Part shown: one piece after another, positions 25,583 through 34,353 of the stretch | Layout of the letters: the number at the start of each line of letters is the position of its first letter | Position numbering within the stretch: position 1 is the stretch's first letter | Assembly (NCBI GenBank): GCA_015487435.1 | Contig: WFPU01000038.1 | Span: forward strand, 1 to 37,118 | Source: Sulfurimonas sp. | Lineage (GTDB): Bacteria; Campylobacterota; Campylobacteria; Campylobacterales; Sulfurimonadaceae | Length of the DNA stretch: 37,118 bases | Direction of reading: 5' to 3' | The notes under the pieces: model-generated | Databases searched by the model: none | Seen by the model: the letters and a program-made list of their open reading frames with translations, nothing else | What the model was told of the DNA's origin: nothing | Position numbers and translations under genes: made by a program

Positions 25583-27865
25583 TTAATCATCTAATTCTGC
25601 TTTAACAATATTAACAGCTTTAACCATATTTTTTAAGCTAGGTATCACTTCATCCCATTTTCTAGTCTTCAAACCACAATCTGGATTTATCCAAAGTTGC
25701 TCTTTTGGAAGAACCTCTAATAAAAGCTTTATCTGTGTTACAATTTCACTTACTGATGGAATTCTAGGTGAGTGAATATCATAAACACCAGGTCCTACCT
25801 CTTGTTTGTAGCCAATTTTTTTAAATATTTTAAGTAGTTCATTTCCACTTCTAGCAGTCTCAATAGATATTACATCTGCATCCATAGCCTCAATAGTTTT
25901 TATAATATCATTAAATTCGCTATAACACATATGGGTATGTATCTGGGTCTCTTGTTTTGCGGAACTAACAGCAATTTTAAAATCTCTAATAGCCCAGGTT
26001 TCATAAGATTTTATATTTTTTTCTCTAAGTGGATAACCCTCTTTAAATGCTGCTTCATCAACTTGAATAATTTTTATTCCTGCATTTTGTAAATCATCTA
26101 TCTCATCGCTTAAAGCTATTGCTATCTGTTTTGAGACTTCATCTCTTGGTTTATCATCTCTTACAAATGACCAGTTTAAAATAGTAACGGGACCTGTAAG
26201 CATCCCTTTCATTATTTTAGTTGTTTTACTTTGTGAATATATCATCCAATCTAGTGTCATAGGCTTAGGGCGTGATATATCACCATATATGAAAGGCGGT
26301 TTTACACATCTACTTCCATAACTTTGTACCCAACCATTTTCGGAAAATCCATAACCTTTAAGTTGTTCACCAAAATACTCAACCATATCGTTACGCTCTG
26401 GTTCCCCATGAACTAAAACATCTAAGCCACAATCTTCTTGAAATTTTATACAATTATCTATATATCGTTTTATCTGTTTGTTATAATTTTCTTTTGTAAT
26501 AAGTCCATTTTTAAAATCTCGTCTTGCATTTCTAATCTCAAGTGTTTGAGGAAAAGAGCCAATAGTAGTAATGGTTAAATCTTTGTATCCTAAACGTTTT
26601 TTTTGAATTTTTATTCTATCTTCATATTTACCATCTCTACTTAGTTTTGTGAAGTTCTTAATTCTGGTTTGAACAAAATTATCATGGATAAGAGATGAAG
26701 TTTTTCTACTTTCATTAGCAGCAGTGTTAGAGTTTAAATTTATAAAATCTTTACTATCTAAATTGTCAATGCCGTTAAAAAATATTTTTGAAATAAGTGA
26801 AATTTCATCTAATTTTTCTACTGCAAAAGAGAGCCAATTTTTTATCTCATTGTCCATTTTATCTTCATATTTTAGAGTAAAAGGGGTGTGCAAGAGAGAA
26901 CATGATGAAGATATAATGATATTATTTTTTGCAACTGTTTTAGTGATTTTTTCTAAAAGAGAGATTGTATTTAAAATATCATTTTTCCAAATATTTCTCC
27001 CATCTACAACACCAGCAATCAGTTTTTTACCTGACTTAGCAATGATACTTAAAGAGTTTATATTTTCTTTTGCATGTAAAAAATCAAGAGCTAATCCATA
27101 GATTGGTGTATGGACTAAAATTTTTGTTGCTTCATTTGAATGTTCAAAATAACTAGCTACTATTATATTAATATTATCACTAATGTTAGTTAGTTTATCG
27201 TAAGTTGGTTTTATAAGGCTAAGTAGCTTTACCTCATTATCTTTAACAAAAATCGGTTCATCAATTTGTATAGTTATATCACTGTCTAAATTTGATATTT
27301 CAACTAGTAACTCTTCATAGATTGGTATTATTTTACCGTATAGCTCATATGTATCACCAGCATCTACCCTTTTTGATAACCCTAAAAATGTTAAAGGACC
27401 TATGATATTGATTTTTGTTTTTATACCTAAATTTTTTGCTTCTTTATATTCATCTAATATTTTTGTAGCATCTAATTTATACTCATCAACAACTGAAAGC
27501 TCAGGAACAATATAGTGATAGTTTGTATTAAACCACTTTGTCATCTCCATAGCGATATTGGTTTTATCTCCCCTTGCCATGCTAAAATATAGCTCTTCAT
27601 CTTTTAGATCTCTAAATCTTTTTGGGATTGCTCCAAGCATTACAGCAGTATCTAGCATATTATCATATAGTGAAAAATCATTTGAACTTATAAAATCGAT
27701 TTCAGCTTCTTTTTGATAATTCCAGTGTCTTTTTTTAAGTTTATATGCAACTTGTTGCACCTCTTTAAATGAGCATTCTTTTGCCCAAAATTTTTCTAAT
27801 ATTTTTTTAAGCTCTCTTTGCTCACCAATTCTTCCAAATCCAATTATGTAATTTTTATTTGACAT
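25583..27865 (-). CDS. metE: Cobalamin-independent methionine synthase
   Basis: MetE transfers the methyl group of 5-methyl-THF-triglutamate to homocysteine without B12. The 760-residue length is full. The zinc site is intact: H645 and C647 in HTHMCYSEF, E669 in SIETARSG and C730 in INPDCGLKTRKW, each offset by four from E. coli H641/C643/E665/C726. FPQTLEIRNARRDFK and MLTGPVTILNWSF are other family blocks. It begins with AAGGAT before the ATG. Upstream are a 109-residue unknown and a lipoprotein on the same strand with a 61-base gap. I recall glyA and lysS as direct neighbours in Campylobacter, so this block appears to be an insertion. Confidence 0.96.
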   Translation of the reverse strand: MSNKNYIIGFGRIGEQRELKKILEKFWAKECSFKEVQQVAYKLKKRHWNYQKEAEIDFISSNDFSLYDNMLDTAVMLGAIPKRFRDLKDEELYFSMARGDKTNIAMEMTKWFNTNYHYIVPELSVVDEYKLDATKILDEYKEAKNLGIKTKINIIGPLTFLGLSKRVDAGDTYELYGKIIPIYEELLVEISNLDSDITIQIDEPIFVKDNEVKLLSLIKPTYDKLTNISDNINIIVASYFEHSNEATKILVHTPIYGLALDFLHAKENINSLSIIAKSGKKLIAGVVDGRNIWKNDILNTISLLEKITKTVAKNNIIISSSCSLLHTPFTLKYEDKMDNEIKNWLSFAVEKLDEISLISKIFFNGIDNLDSKDFINLNSNTAANESRKTSSLIHDNFVQTRIKNFTKLSRDGKYEDRIKIQKKRLGYKDLTITTIGSFPQTLEIRNARRDFKNGLITKENYNKQIKRYIDNCIKFQEDCGLDVLVHGEPERNDMVEYFGEQLKGYGFSENGWVQSYGSRCVKPPFIYGDISRPKPMTLDWMIYSQSKTTKIMKGMLTGPVTILNWSFVRDDKPRDEVSKQIAIALSDEIDDLQNAGIKIIQVDEAAFKEGYPLREKNIKSYETWAIRDFKIAVSSAKQETQIHTHMCYSEFNDIIKTIEAMDADVISIETARSGNELLKIFKKIGYKQEVGPGVYDIHSPRIPSVSEIVTQIKLLLEVLPKEQLWINPDCGLKTRKWDEVIPSLKNMVKAVNIVKAELDD

Positions 27866-27926
27866 TACAATATCCTTTATATTTAATATTTTTTATTTTG
27901 TTGTGATTTTTGTATTAAAGATAAAA

Positions 27927-28256
27927 TTAGAGGGGTGGATGTACACCAGTACGGCGAAATGCAAAATATGTCGTGTAGTAAGGACATCTTGGTATATAGT
28001 GGTGTATAAGCAGTGCAATTTTTGTTTTTAGTTTAAAGAAAAAGTTGCAGCAACAAGGTCTAGTGTTTAGCTCAAAAAGTATTTCATTTATCTCTTCAGG
28101 TGGGGATTCATCAATCTCATCATTATCTTTAGGTATTTTACTATTTAAATATAGCGTATACGAGGTTTCACGACTTTGTAAAGTTGCAGATACACTATGA
28201 GCTAATATAGATGTAAATGTAAAATATTTTTTTCCAAAGCCAAGAGGAGATTTCAT
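27927..28256 (-). CDS. Unknown 109-residue protein with Cys/His-rich C-terminus
   Basis: I do not recognise this protein. It has no signal peptide. The N-terminal half looks like beta strands (VSATLQSRETSYTLYLNSK), then an acidic loop (DNDEIDESPPEE) and a C-terminal part with C68-C69-C70, H85-H86, C91 and H106, which could bind metal. The ATG is three bases after the stop of the lipoprotein gene, and AAGAAG lies at a good distance, which supports expression. Fe/Zn binding is only suggested by residue content. It may be co-transcribed with metE. Confidence 0.55.
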   Translation of the reverse strand: MKSPLGFGKKYFTFTSILAHSVSATLQSRETSYTLYLNSKIPKDNDEIDESPPEEINEILFELNTRPCCCNFFFKLKTKIALLIHHYIPRCPYYTTYFAFRRTGVHPPL

Positions 28257-28259
28257 TTT

Positions 28260-28829
28260 TTACTTCTTATGTAAATTTTTTATATCGTTAAAGATACTGT
28301 TTGCAAGAGCATCAATAAATTGTATCTCATCTGCTTTTAAATTTAATTTTTTTGCTATAATTTGTCGAGTTAGAGTAAGATTACCCTTGAATGGAAATTT
28401 ACTCTTTTGAATTTTTATTAATGATTTAGTATGGCTTTTTACATCAATAGTATATTCAAAACTAGGGTATGAAAGTGAGTTAGAAGGGATAGGTGTTTTA
28501 TCTCCAACAAATCTACGCTCATACACTGCATCTATCATCAAAAAATTTGCATCTATTTTTGTTGATAATAAGTTATTTTTTTCAAGTAAGCTACGAAGTT
28601 TTTCATTTAATAATAGTTCTAATTCCTTATCTGAATGGTATTTTTTGTCAGAATCTATAAGTTGAATAACATCTAAGTTCGCTTTGTAAAATTGAAATTT
28701 TTTACTTATTTTTTTCTCTATTTTTGTAGTTACTGGTGTAGTTTGTGTAGTTGGTGTACTTAGTGTTGTACAACCTGTTATACCAATAACTAATGCTATT
28801 AACAATACTTTTAAACTAAAATTTTTCAT
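28260..28829 (-). CDS. Putative outer-membrane or periplasmic lipoprotein, unknown
   Basis: The 189-residue product starts with a lipoprotein signal peptide, VLLIALVIGITGC, whose Cys is the lipidation site. A Thr/Pro-rich spacer (STPTTQTTPVTT) follows, then a mixed alpha/beta domain with AVYERRFVGDKTPIP and FEYTIDVKSHTKSL. I know no function. The ATG at 28829 is chosen over one 21 bases upstream because AAGGGA stands in place before it. It leads the unit with the 109-residue gene and probably metE. Confidence 0.7.
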   Translation of the reverse strand: MKNFSLKVLLIALVIGITGCTTLSTPTTQTTPVTTKIEKKISKKFQFYKANLDVIQLIDSDKKYHSDKELELLLNEKLRSLLEKNNLLSTKIDANFLMIDAVYERRFVGDKTPIPSNSLSYPSFEYTIDVKSHTKSLIKIQKSKFPFKGNLTLTRQIIAKKLNLKADEIQFIDALANSIFNDIKNLHKK

Positions 28830-28850
28830 AAATGTATCCCTTGAATTCAA

Positions 28851-29240
28851 ATATTTTACCTAAATTATACCATGATTTATAATTGATTGATATTTTAATT
28901 TAGATTATATTAAATTTTTTGCATAACCTAGATTCTGAATCAAGTTCAGAATGACGAAACTTTAAGTATATTGTCTAAAATATGAAGATTTGGTGTTATA
29001 CCAATGCCCACTTACTTATAGTAGATATTATGGTTCAACACTATTACAAAAAATATATAAAGACCAAAATAAACTTGATGAGATGCAGTTAGTTTTTACT
29101 AAAATGGAGATATTGTGTTAATTATGTGTCGAGCAATGCCAATTTTGCCAGAAGTGAGTTGTTGATTATCTTGGTTTGCATTTTTTAAAAAATTAAAAAA
29201 GACAAAGTAAATAAATCTTTATAGAAAAAGAGGAGTATTT
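28851..29240. other. 390-base gap: repeat copy C and a possible gene remnant
   Basis: The gap between the lysS stop and the lipoprotein gene holds repeat copy C (28921-28962). Directly after it, the plus strand is open from 28966 to a TAA at 29116-29118 with no start codon. It encodes about 50 residues containing QCPLTYSRYYGSTLLQKIYK and LDEMQLVFTKMEI, which look like real protein. It may be the tail of a gene lost when the flanking DNA changed. Bases 29119-29220 show nothing except A/T runs. Confidence 0.35.
28921..28962. repeat. Dispersed palindromic repeat, copy C (single unit)
   Basis: GCATAAC followed by CTAGATTC, TGAA-TCAAG-TTCA and GAATGACGAAACTT. It matches 40 of 42 bases with 10660-10701. 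Inner arms TTCTGAA and TTCAGAA pair around TCAAG. Confidence 0.75.
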
Positions 29241-29249
29241 TTACTCTTC
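29224..29249 (-). terminator. Terminator of lysS
   Basis: On the minus strand, GAGTA (overlapping the lysS stop) pairs with TACTC around a four-base AAAA loop. It is followed by CTCTTTTTC, a T-rich tail. The stem is short, but the position at the end of the fur-lysS unit fits. Confidence 0.5.
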
Positions 29250-30755
29250 TTCTGTAGTTTTGGCTTCATGATGAATTGGTTTCATTGCGGGAAAGAGTAA
29301 AACATCTCTAATTGAGTGTTCATTAGTTAAAAGCATAACAAGCCTATCTATACCTATCCCTTGACCAGCTGTTGGTGCCATTCCGTAGCTAAGTGCATCG
29401 ATGAAATCTTCATCCATCTCGTGTGCTTCATCATCACCAGCATCTTTAGCATCAACTTGATCTTTAAATCTTTCGTATTGATCTATTGGGTCGTTTAACT
29501 CAGAAAATGCGTTTGCAATCTCACGGCCAGCTATAAAAAGCTCAAATCTTTCAGTGATTGCTGGGTTTTTATCGCTTCTTCTTGCTAGTGGAGAGATTTC
29601 AACTGGATATTCAGTAATGAATGTTGGGTTTATCAATTTTTCTTCAACAAACTCATCAAAAAGTTCCCCTTGAAGTTGCCCTAAATTCATTCCGGGTTTA
29701 ACAGCTATATTTTTAGATTTTAAGTAAGCAATTATTGAATCTTTATCGTTACATAATTCGCTAGGAATACCACCAACAGTAGTCAGAGATTCTATAAGTG
29801 GAAGTTCTGTGAAATTTTCAAAGTTTACTTCCATATCTCCGTAAGGAAGTATAGTTGGTAGGTTTAGGTGTTCAAAAAGATATTGAAAATATTCTTTAGT
29901 AATCTCAATTAAATCTTTGTAAGTTTTGTAAGCCCAGTAAAATTCAATTGAGGTAAATTCAGGATTATGAGTAGCATCCATACCTTCATTTCTAAAGTTA
30001 CGGTTAATCTCAAATACTGCCTCAAATCCACCAACGATTAATCTTTTAAGATAAAGCTCTGGTGCAATTCTTAAAAATCTATCAATTCCAAGTGCATTGT
30101 GATGAGTAACAAAAGGTTTAGCATTTGCTCCACCGGCAATAGGGTGCATCATAGGAGTTTCAACTTCTAAAAATCCTTTATCTTCAAAGAATCTTCTAGT
30201 TAAAGAGATAACTTTTGAACGGGTTTGAAAAGTTTTACGAACTTCAGAATTCATAATTAAATCTAAATATCTTTTTCTATATCTAATCTCTTTATCTGTT
30301 ACACCATGAAATTTTTCAGGAAGTGGGGCGATAGCTTTTGTTAAAAGCCTTAGAGCAGTTGCATGGATAGACAGTTCACCTTTTCCAGTTACAAATGGGT
30401 AACCCTCAATCTCAACTATATCACCAACTTCAATATTTTTTTTAAAAGTATTGTTATAGAATCCTTCAGGTAGATTATCACGAGCTATGTAAGCTTGCAA
30501 CATTCCACTTTCATCTTCTATTTTGATAAAACTTGCTTTACCCATAATACGAAAAAATTTAATACGACCACTCACTATATAGTGTCTGTTTTCATCTCTC
30601 TTATTTTCTTTGTTATTAATGTCAGAGTTTACATTTAAAAATTTATCAATAGTTGTATTTCTTTTACACTCATTTGAGTATGGATTAAAACCAGCATCTT
30701 TTAAGAGCTGTGCCTTTTCAATTCTTTGTTGGACGAATTTATTTTCAAAAACCAA
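29241..30755 (-). CDS. lysS: Lysyl-tRNA synthetase, class II
   Basis: LysS charges tRNA-Lys. The 504-residue protein has an OB-fold anticodon-binding domain (about 55-150, with VSGRIKFFRIMGKASFIKIE) and a class II catalytic core: motif 1 around FFEDKGFLEVETPMMHPIAG, motif 2 RNFRNEGMDATHNPEFTSIE, and motif 3 GQGIGIDRLVMLLT near the C-terminus. The TTG start at 30755 has AAGGAA upstream. An acidic EEE tail ends the protein at the terminator. It is last in the unit from the diguanylate cyclase to lysS; fur/lysS/glyA order is what I recall in C. jejuni. Confidence 0.97.
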   Translation of the reverse strand: MVFENKFVQQRIEKAQLLKDAGFNPYSNECKRNTTIDKFLNVNSDINNKENKRDENRHYIVSGRIKFFRIMGKASFIKIEDESGMLQAYIARDNLPEGFYNNTFKKNIEVGDIVEIEGYPFVTGKGELSIHATALRLLTKAIAPLPEKFHGVTDKEIRYRKRYLDLIMNSEVRKTFQTRSKVISLTRRFFEDKGFLEVETPMMHPIAGGANAKPFVTHHNALGIDRFLRIAPELYLKRLIVGGFEAVFEINRNFRNEGMDATHNPEFTSIEFYWAYKTYKDLIEITKEYFQYLFEHLNLPTILPYGDMEVNFENFTELPLIESLTTVGGIPSELCNDKDSIIAYLKSKNIAVKPGMNLGQLQGELFDEFVEEKLINPTFITEYPVEISPLARRSDKNPAITERFELFIAGREIANAFSELNDPIDQYERFKDQVDAKDAGDDEAHEMDEDFIDALSYGMAPTAGQGIGIDRLVMLLTNEHSIRDVLLFPAMKPIHHEAKTTEEE

Positions 30756-30810
30756 TATATTTCCTTGTTTTTATTTTACTGCGCTTGAACCGCTGTGGTC
30801 ACTAAAGCTA

Positions 30811-30825
30811 GCTTCTTGATGAAGC
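30811..30825 (-). other. Hairpin between fur and lysS
   Basis: GCTTC and GAAGC form a five-base stem around a five-base loop, just after the fur stop on the minus strand. The following T run is short, so termination should be partial at most, which would allow some read-through to lysS. Confidence 0.3.
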
Positions 30826-30828
30826 ATA

Positions 30829-31305
30829 TTATTTTTGTTGACAGCTTTGGCAAATACCATATATTTGCATAGAATGATCTAGCATTTTAAAGCCAAGCTT
30901 GTCTGCTATTTGGTGCTGTTTTTTTTCTATTTGATCATCTACAAACTCTGTTATATCTCCACACTCAGTACAAATAAGATGATCATGGTGATCTTTTGCA
31001 CCAAGTTCATATTTTTTACCTTGCGCACCAAAAGATAAGGATGTAACTATTTTGGAATCTTCAAGTAGTGATAAAGTTCTATAAACAGTAGCTATACCTA
31101 TCTTTAAATCAGGATATTTGTTTTGCAAAATATTATGTAATGATTCTGGAGTTAAATGTTCGTCTGAATTATATAGACACTCAAGAATTACTTCACGTTG
31201 AATAGTGAATTTTAAATTATTATTTTTAAGTAATACTTTAAAATCTAGTAAAAGTTGTTCGTATTCAATTGTGCGTTCGGTGAAGTTTGTTGAAATTTCT
31301 GACAT
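30829..31305 (-). CDS. fur: Ferric uptake regulator Fur
   Basis: Fur is the iron-responsive repressor. The 158-residue protein has a winged-helix DNA-binding domain (about 20-95, with LTPESLHNIL and IGIATVYRTLSLLED), the metal region AKDHHDHLICTECGDITEF, and two CxxC pairs (112-115 CTEC and 152-155 CQSC) for structural zinc. That two-pair arrangement is known for Campylobacter and Helicobacter Fur. It is preferred over PerR, to which it is related. The ATG overlaps the cvpA stop (TAATG), implying coupling. A Fur-box-like sequence precedes the first gene of the unit, suggesting feedback. Confidence 0.95.
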   Translation of the reverse strand: MSEISTNFTERTIEYEQLLLDFKVLLKNNNLKFTIQREVILECLYNSDEHLTPESLHNILQNKYPDLKIGIATVYRTLSLLEDSKIVTSLSFGAQGKKYELGAKDHHDHLICTECGDITEFVDDQIEKKQHQIADKLGFKMLDHSMQIYGICQSCQQK

Positions 31306-31955
31306 TACTTATTTCCTAGTTCAGTTTTATTTTGATCAAATTGTTCTTTGATTTTTTCTTTTACTTCATCTATTATTATTTTTGATTTATCAATGATTAT
31401 TTCATCTGTTTTTTCTTCAATTAACTCAGTAGTTTCTTCTATTGTTGCGTTTATATCATTAGTTATCTCAACTGGATCAATTTTCATTATTACAGAACCA
31501 CTTTTTTCAAGTATTGGAAACAACACACTATTTTTCATCATAGAATCAACTGTTCCCCTTAATGCTTGTATATTGTAAACAGCATGCGCAATTACAGCAG
31601 CTATTAAAAAAAACTTACTTGCTCCAAATACAAACCCAAGTATACGATCATACACTCCAAGTCCGCTAAGTTTGCCAAGTTTTTTAAACACAAAGCCAAT
31701 AAAAATCATAATTAACCAAAAAACACCAAGTGTTATTAAAAAACCAGTGAAAGAAACAGCACCATTATTATCAAAGTTAAAAATTAGATTATTTAAATAG
31801 TCTCCAACATCTGAACCAAATCTAGATGCTATAAAAATACCACCAATAATTCCAATCAATCCAAATACCTCTTTAAAAAAACCGTTTAAGATCCCTTTTA
31901 ATCCTAAAAGTAGGATGATTATTGATGCTATAAGGTCAAAGTAGTTAAATTCCAT
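31305..31955 (-). CDS. CvpA family membrane protein
   Basis: The 216-residue protein has four probable membrane helices (about 5-25, 27-45, 65-90 and 100-125) in a CvpA domain with ILLGLKGILNGFFKEVFGLI and GAVSFTGFLITLGVFWLIMI, followed by an acidic/helical cytoplasmic tail (about 150-216). The family is named after colicin V production, but the general role is unclear. As I recall, it stands beside fur in Campylobacter (Cj0399). Its stop overlaps the fur start, and its start is one base after the diguanylate cyclase stop. Confidence 0.88.
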   Translation of the reverse strand: MEFNYFDLIASIIILLLGLKGILNGFFKEVFGLIGIIGGIFIASRFGSDVGDYLNNLIFNFDNNGAVSFTGFLITLGVFWLIMIFIGFVFKKLGKLSGLGVYDRILGFVFGASKFFLIAAVIAHAVYNIQALRGTVDSMMKNSVLFPILEKSGSVIMKIDPVEITNDINATIEETTELIEEKTDEIIIDKSKIIIDEVKEKIKEQFDQNKTELGNK

Positions 31956-31956
31956 A

Positions 31957-32871
31957 TTATGATAACTCCAAGTTTAATTGGTTTTTTCCATTACGTTTGG
32001 ATGTGTAGAGTGCTTTATCCGCTCTTGATAAAAATGAATCCGGAGTGTCACCGAGTCTGAATTTACTTATACCAATGCTAGCAGTTACAGCAATATCATT
32101 ACCCATATAGATAAGATTATTGCCACTTATTAGTTTTAGTATTCTATTTCCAATATTAATAGAATATTTTTCATCAATTCTATTTAAAATTACAACGAAT
32201 TCTTCTCCACCAAATCTAAATATTTTATCTCCATCACGAAGTGTTTTCTTTAAAATATTTGATACATATATCAATATTTTATCCCCAGCTACATGTCCAA
32301 AAGTATCATTTATTTTTTTAAAATTATCTAAATCTAGTATTAGCATATATATGTCGTATTCAGTAGTTGCATTTGAGCATAAATCATTTAAATAAGTATT
32401 TAACGAGCCTCTGTTATAAACTTTTGTTAAAGAATCTATATTAGACTTTTCTTTTAAAGTTTGCACTTGTCGTGTTAACTCTGTAATCATTTCGTTTGCA
32501 CGATTTACTTCACTTACCATATGTGTTTGAATCTCTGTGAACTTACCTGTTATTTTATTAACATCTATTTGATTCCCTGAACATTCCACCAAAGTTTCTG
32601 CATGTATTTGTGATAGTTCAGAAAATTTAGAATTTGTTTGTTCGTATGCATGCAAACATTTATCAGCAATCTCTTTGAACTCTTTTTCAAGTGTATTTTT
32701 TGATTTTTGATATGATTGAAGTTCATTTTGAGATACACCAGATATAAGAGACGCTGAGTTTAAAAGAAATTCAGCAAGACTCTCTTTTGATAAGTCATCA
32801 TGGTTTTCAATTAAGTCACTAAGACTAGAGCACATATCTTCTACTAGCGGTTTTAATTCGGTATTAGCCAT
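31957..32871 (-). CDS. Diguanylate cyclase (GGDEF domain)
   Basis: This enzyme makes cyclic di-GMP from two GTP. The 304-residue protein has a soluble helical N-terminal part (about 1-140, heptad-like from 50, no membrane segment) and a C-terminal GGDEF domain starting near NIDSLTKVYNRGSL (144-157). The active site reads GGEEF (221-225), a functional variant. An inhibitory I-site RDGD (212-215) stands five residues upstream. The GHVAGDKIL block is complete. It is the first gene of the unit with cvpA, fur and lysS. The signal sensed by the N-terminal part is unknown. Confidence 0.93.
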   Translation of the reverse strand: MANTELKPLVEDMCSSLSDLIENHDDLSKESLAEFLLNSASLISGVSQNELQSYQKSKNTLEKEFKEIADKCLHAYEQTNSKFSELSQIHAETLVECSGNQIDVNKITGKFTEIQTHMVSEVNRANEMITELTRQVQTLKEKSNIDSLTKVYNRGSLNTYLNDLCSNATTEYDIYMLILDLDNFKKINDTFGHVAGDKILIYVSNILKKTLRDGDKIFRFGGEEFVVILNRIDEKYSINIGNRILKLISGNNLIYMGNDIAVTASIGISKFRLGDTPDSFLSRADKALYTSKRNGKNQLNLELS

Positions 32872-32888
32872 TAATTAACTCTTTTTTT

Positions 32889-32907
32889 GAAATATATTAT
32901 CATTATC
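32889..32907 (-). promoter_or_regulatory. Fur-box-like site at the diguanylate cyclase/cvpA/fur/lysS promoter
   Basis: The minus strand reads GATAATGATAATATATTTC. It agrees with the first 12 bases of the classical consensus GATAATGATAATCATTATC and with 15 of 19 overall. It lies three bases downstream of the predicted -10 box, over the expected transcription start. AT-rich background lowers the weight of the match. Confidence 0.4.
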
Positions 32908-32910
32908 GCT

Positions 32911-32916
32911 ATTATA
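32911..32916 (-). promoter_or_regulatory. -10 box of the diguanylate cyclase/fur unit
   Basis: The minus strand reads TATAAT here, about 40 bases before the ATG at 32871. It overlaps the divergent promoter region with the DAHP synthase gene. Confidence 0.45.
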
Positions 32917-32944
32917 CTACATTAAGCTTTAATAGAGAATAAAC

Positions 32945-32950
32945 TATAAT
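32945..32950 (+). promoter_or_regulatory. -10 box of the class II DAHP synthase gene
   Basis: TATAAT, 51 bases before the ATG at 33001. A second candidate, TAGAAT at 32966-32971, is closer. AAGG precedes the ATG. Confidence 0.4.
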
Positions 32951-33000
32951 TTAGGAACATTTGTGTAGAATACAAAAAAAATAATTTTAAGGTACTAAAC

Positions 33001-34350
33001 ATGGGCACTTGGACACCAGATAGCTGGAGAAGCAAACCGATCTTACAACAACCAATCTATCCTAATCAAGATGAATTAGATAAAGTTTTAAAAGAGTTAA
33101 AATCTTATCCGCCACTTGTTTTTGCGGGGGAAGCTAGAAGATTAAAAGATCAACTTGCAGAAGTTGCAAATGGTGAAGCTTTTTTACTTCAAGGTGGAGA
33201 TTGTGCTGAAAGTTTTGCCGAATTTCATGCAAATAATATTCGTGATACTTTTAAAGTTTTAATGCAAATGGCTGTAGTTATGACTTATTCTGCGGGTGTT
33301 CCAGTTGTAAAAGTTGGTCGTTTAGCTGGTCAATTTGCTAAACCTCGTTCATCAAATACTGAAATACTTGATGGAGTTGAATTAGACTCTTACCGAGGAG
33401 ATATAATAAACGGTGTAGAGTTTACTAAAGAAGCTCGTACTCCTAATCCACAAAGGATGATACAAGCATATAACCAAGCATCAGCTACTCAAAATCTACT
33501 TCGTGCATTTGCTACTGGTGGGATGGCTGATCTACATCAAGTTCATAGTTGGAATTTAGACTTCGCACACAAAAGTGAAGTTTCAGAACAGTATGAAAAA
33601 CTTGCAGAAGAGATTGAGCGTTCTTTAAAGTTTATGAAAGCGTGTGGAATCACTTCTAAAACATATAGAAATCTTCGTGAGACAGACTTTTATACATCAC
33701 ATGAAGCACTACTACTTCCTTATGAAGAAGCTTTTACTAGAAAAGATTCACTAACTGGTGAGTGGTATAATACTGCTGCACATATGGTTTGGATTGGTGA
33801 TAGGACTCGTCAACTAGATGGTGCTCATATTGAATATATGAAAGGTATTAATAACCCTATTGGTATTAAAGCTGGTCCAACAATGAATCTTGAAGATTTA
33901 GTTAGATTATGTAATACATTAAATCCTAAAAATGAAGCTGGGCGTATGAATATTATTGTTCGCATGGGTGCTGATAAAGTTGGTGATGGTATGCCTAAAC
34001 TTATTCGTGCTATTGAAGCTGAGGGTATGAATGTAGTTTGGTCTTGTGATCCAATGCACGGAAATACTATTAAATCTTCAAATAATTATAAAACTCGCCC
34101 CGTAGATTCTATTTTAACAGAGATGAAACAGTTTTTTCAAGTTCATAAAGCTGAGGGAACTTATGGTGGTGGTGTCCATTTAGAGATGACGGGTAAAAAT
34201 GTAACTGAATGTATTGGTGGTAGTTTTACTGTAACTGAAGAAGATTTAAGCTCTCGCTACCATACTCATTGTGATCCCCGTCTTAATGCTGATCAATCTT
34301 TAGAATTAGCTTTTTTAATTGCAGATACTTTAAAAGAAGCAAAAAAATAA
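33001..34350 (+). CDS. 3-deoxy-7-phosphoheptulonate synthase, class II
   Basis: This enzyme joins phosphoenolpyruvate and erythrose 4-phosphate, the first step to chorismate. The 449-residue length and sequence match the plant-type (class II) family, not AroF/G/H: WTPDSWRSKPILQQP at the start, FAGEARRLKDQL, LLQGGDCAESF, GRLAGQFAKPRS, RMGADKVGDGMPKL and WSCDPMHGNT. It has the usual C-terminal GGVHLEMTGKNVTECIGG. It is a single-gene unit by the look of its borders, with repeat copy D after its stop. Feedback control cannot be judged. Confidence 0.95.
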   Translation: MGTWTPDSWRSKPILQQPIYPNQDELDKVLKELKSYPPLVFAGEARRLKDQLAEVANGEAFLLQGGDCAESFAEFHANNIRDTFKVLMQMAVVMTYSAGVPVVKVGRLAGQFAKPRSSNTEILDGVELDSYRGDIINGVEFTKEARTPNPQRMIQAYNQASATQNLLRAFATGGMADLHQVHSWNLDFAHKSEVSEQYEKLAEEIERSLKFMKACGITSKTYRNLRETDFYTSHEALLLPYEEAFTRKDSLTGEWYNTAAHMVWIGDRTRQLDGAHIEYMKGINNPIGIKAGPTMNLEDLVRLCNTLNPKNEAGRMNIIVRMGADKVGDGMPKLIRAIEAEGMNVVWSCDPMHGNTIKSSNNYKTRPVDSILTEMKQFFQVHKAEGTYGGGVHLEMTGKNVTECIGGSFTVTEEDLSSRYHTHCDPRLNADQSLELAFLIADTLKEAKK

Positions 34351-34353
34351 TCT

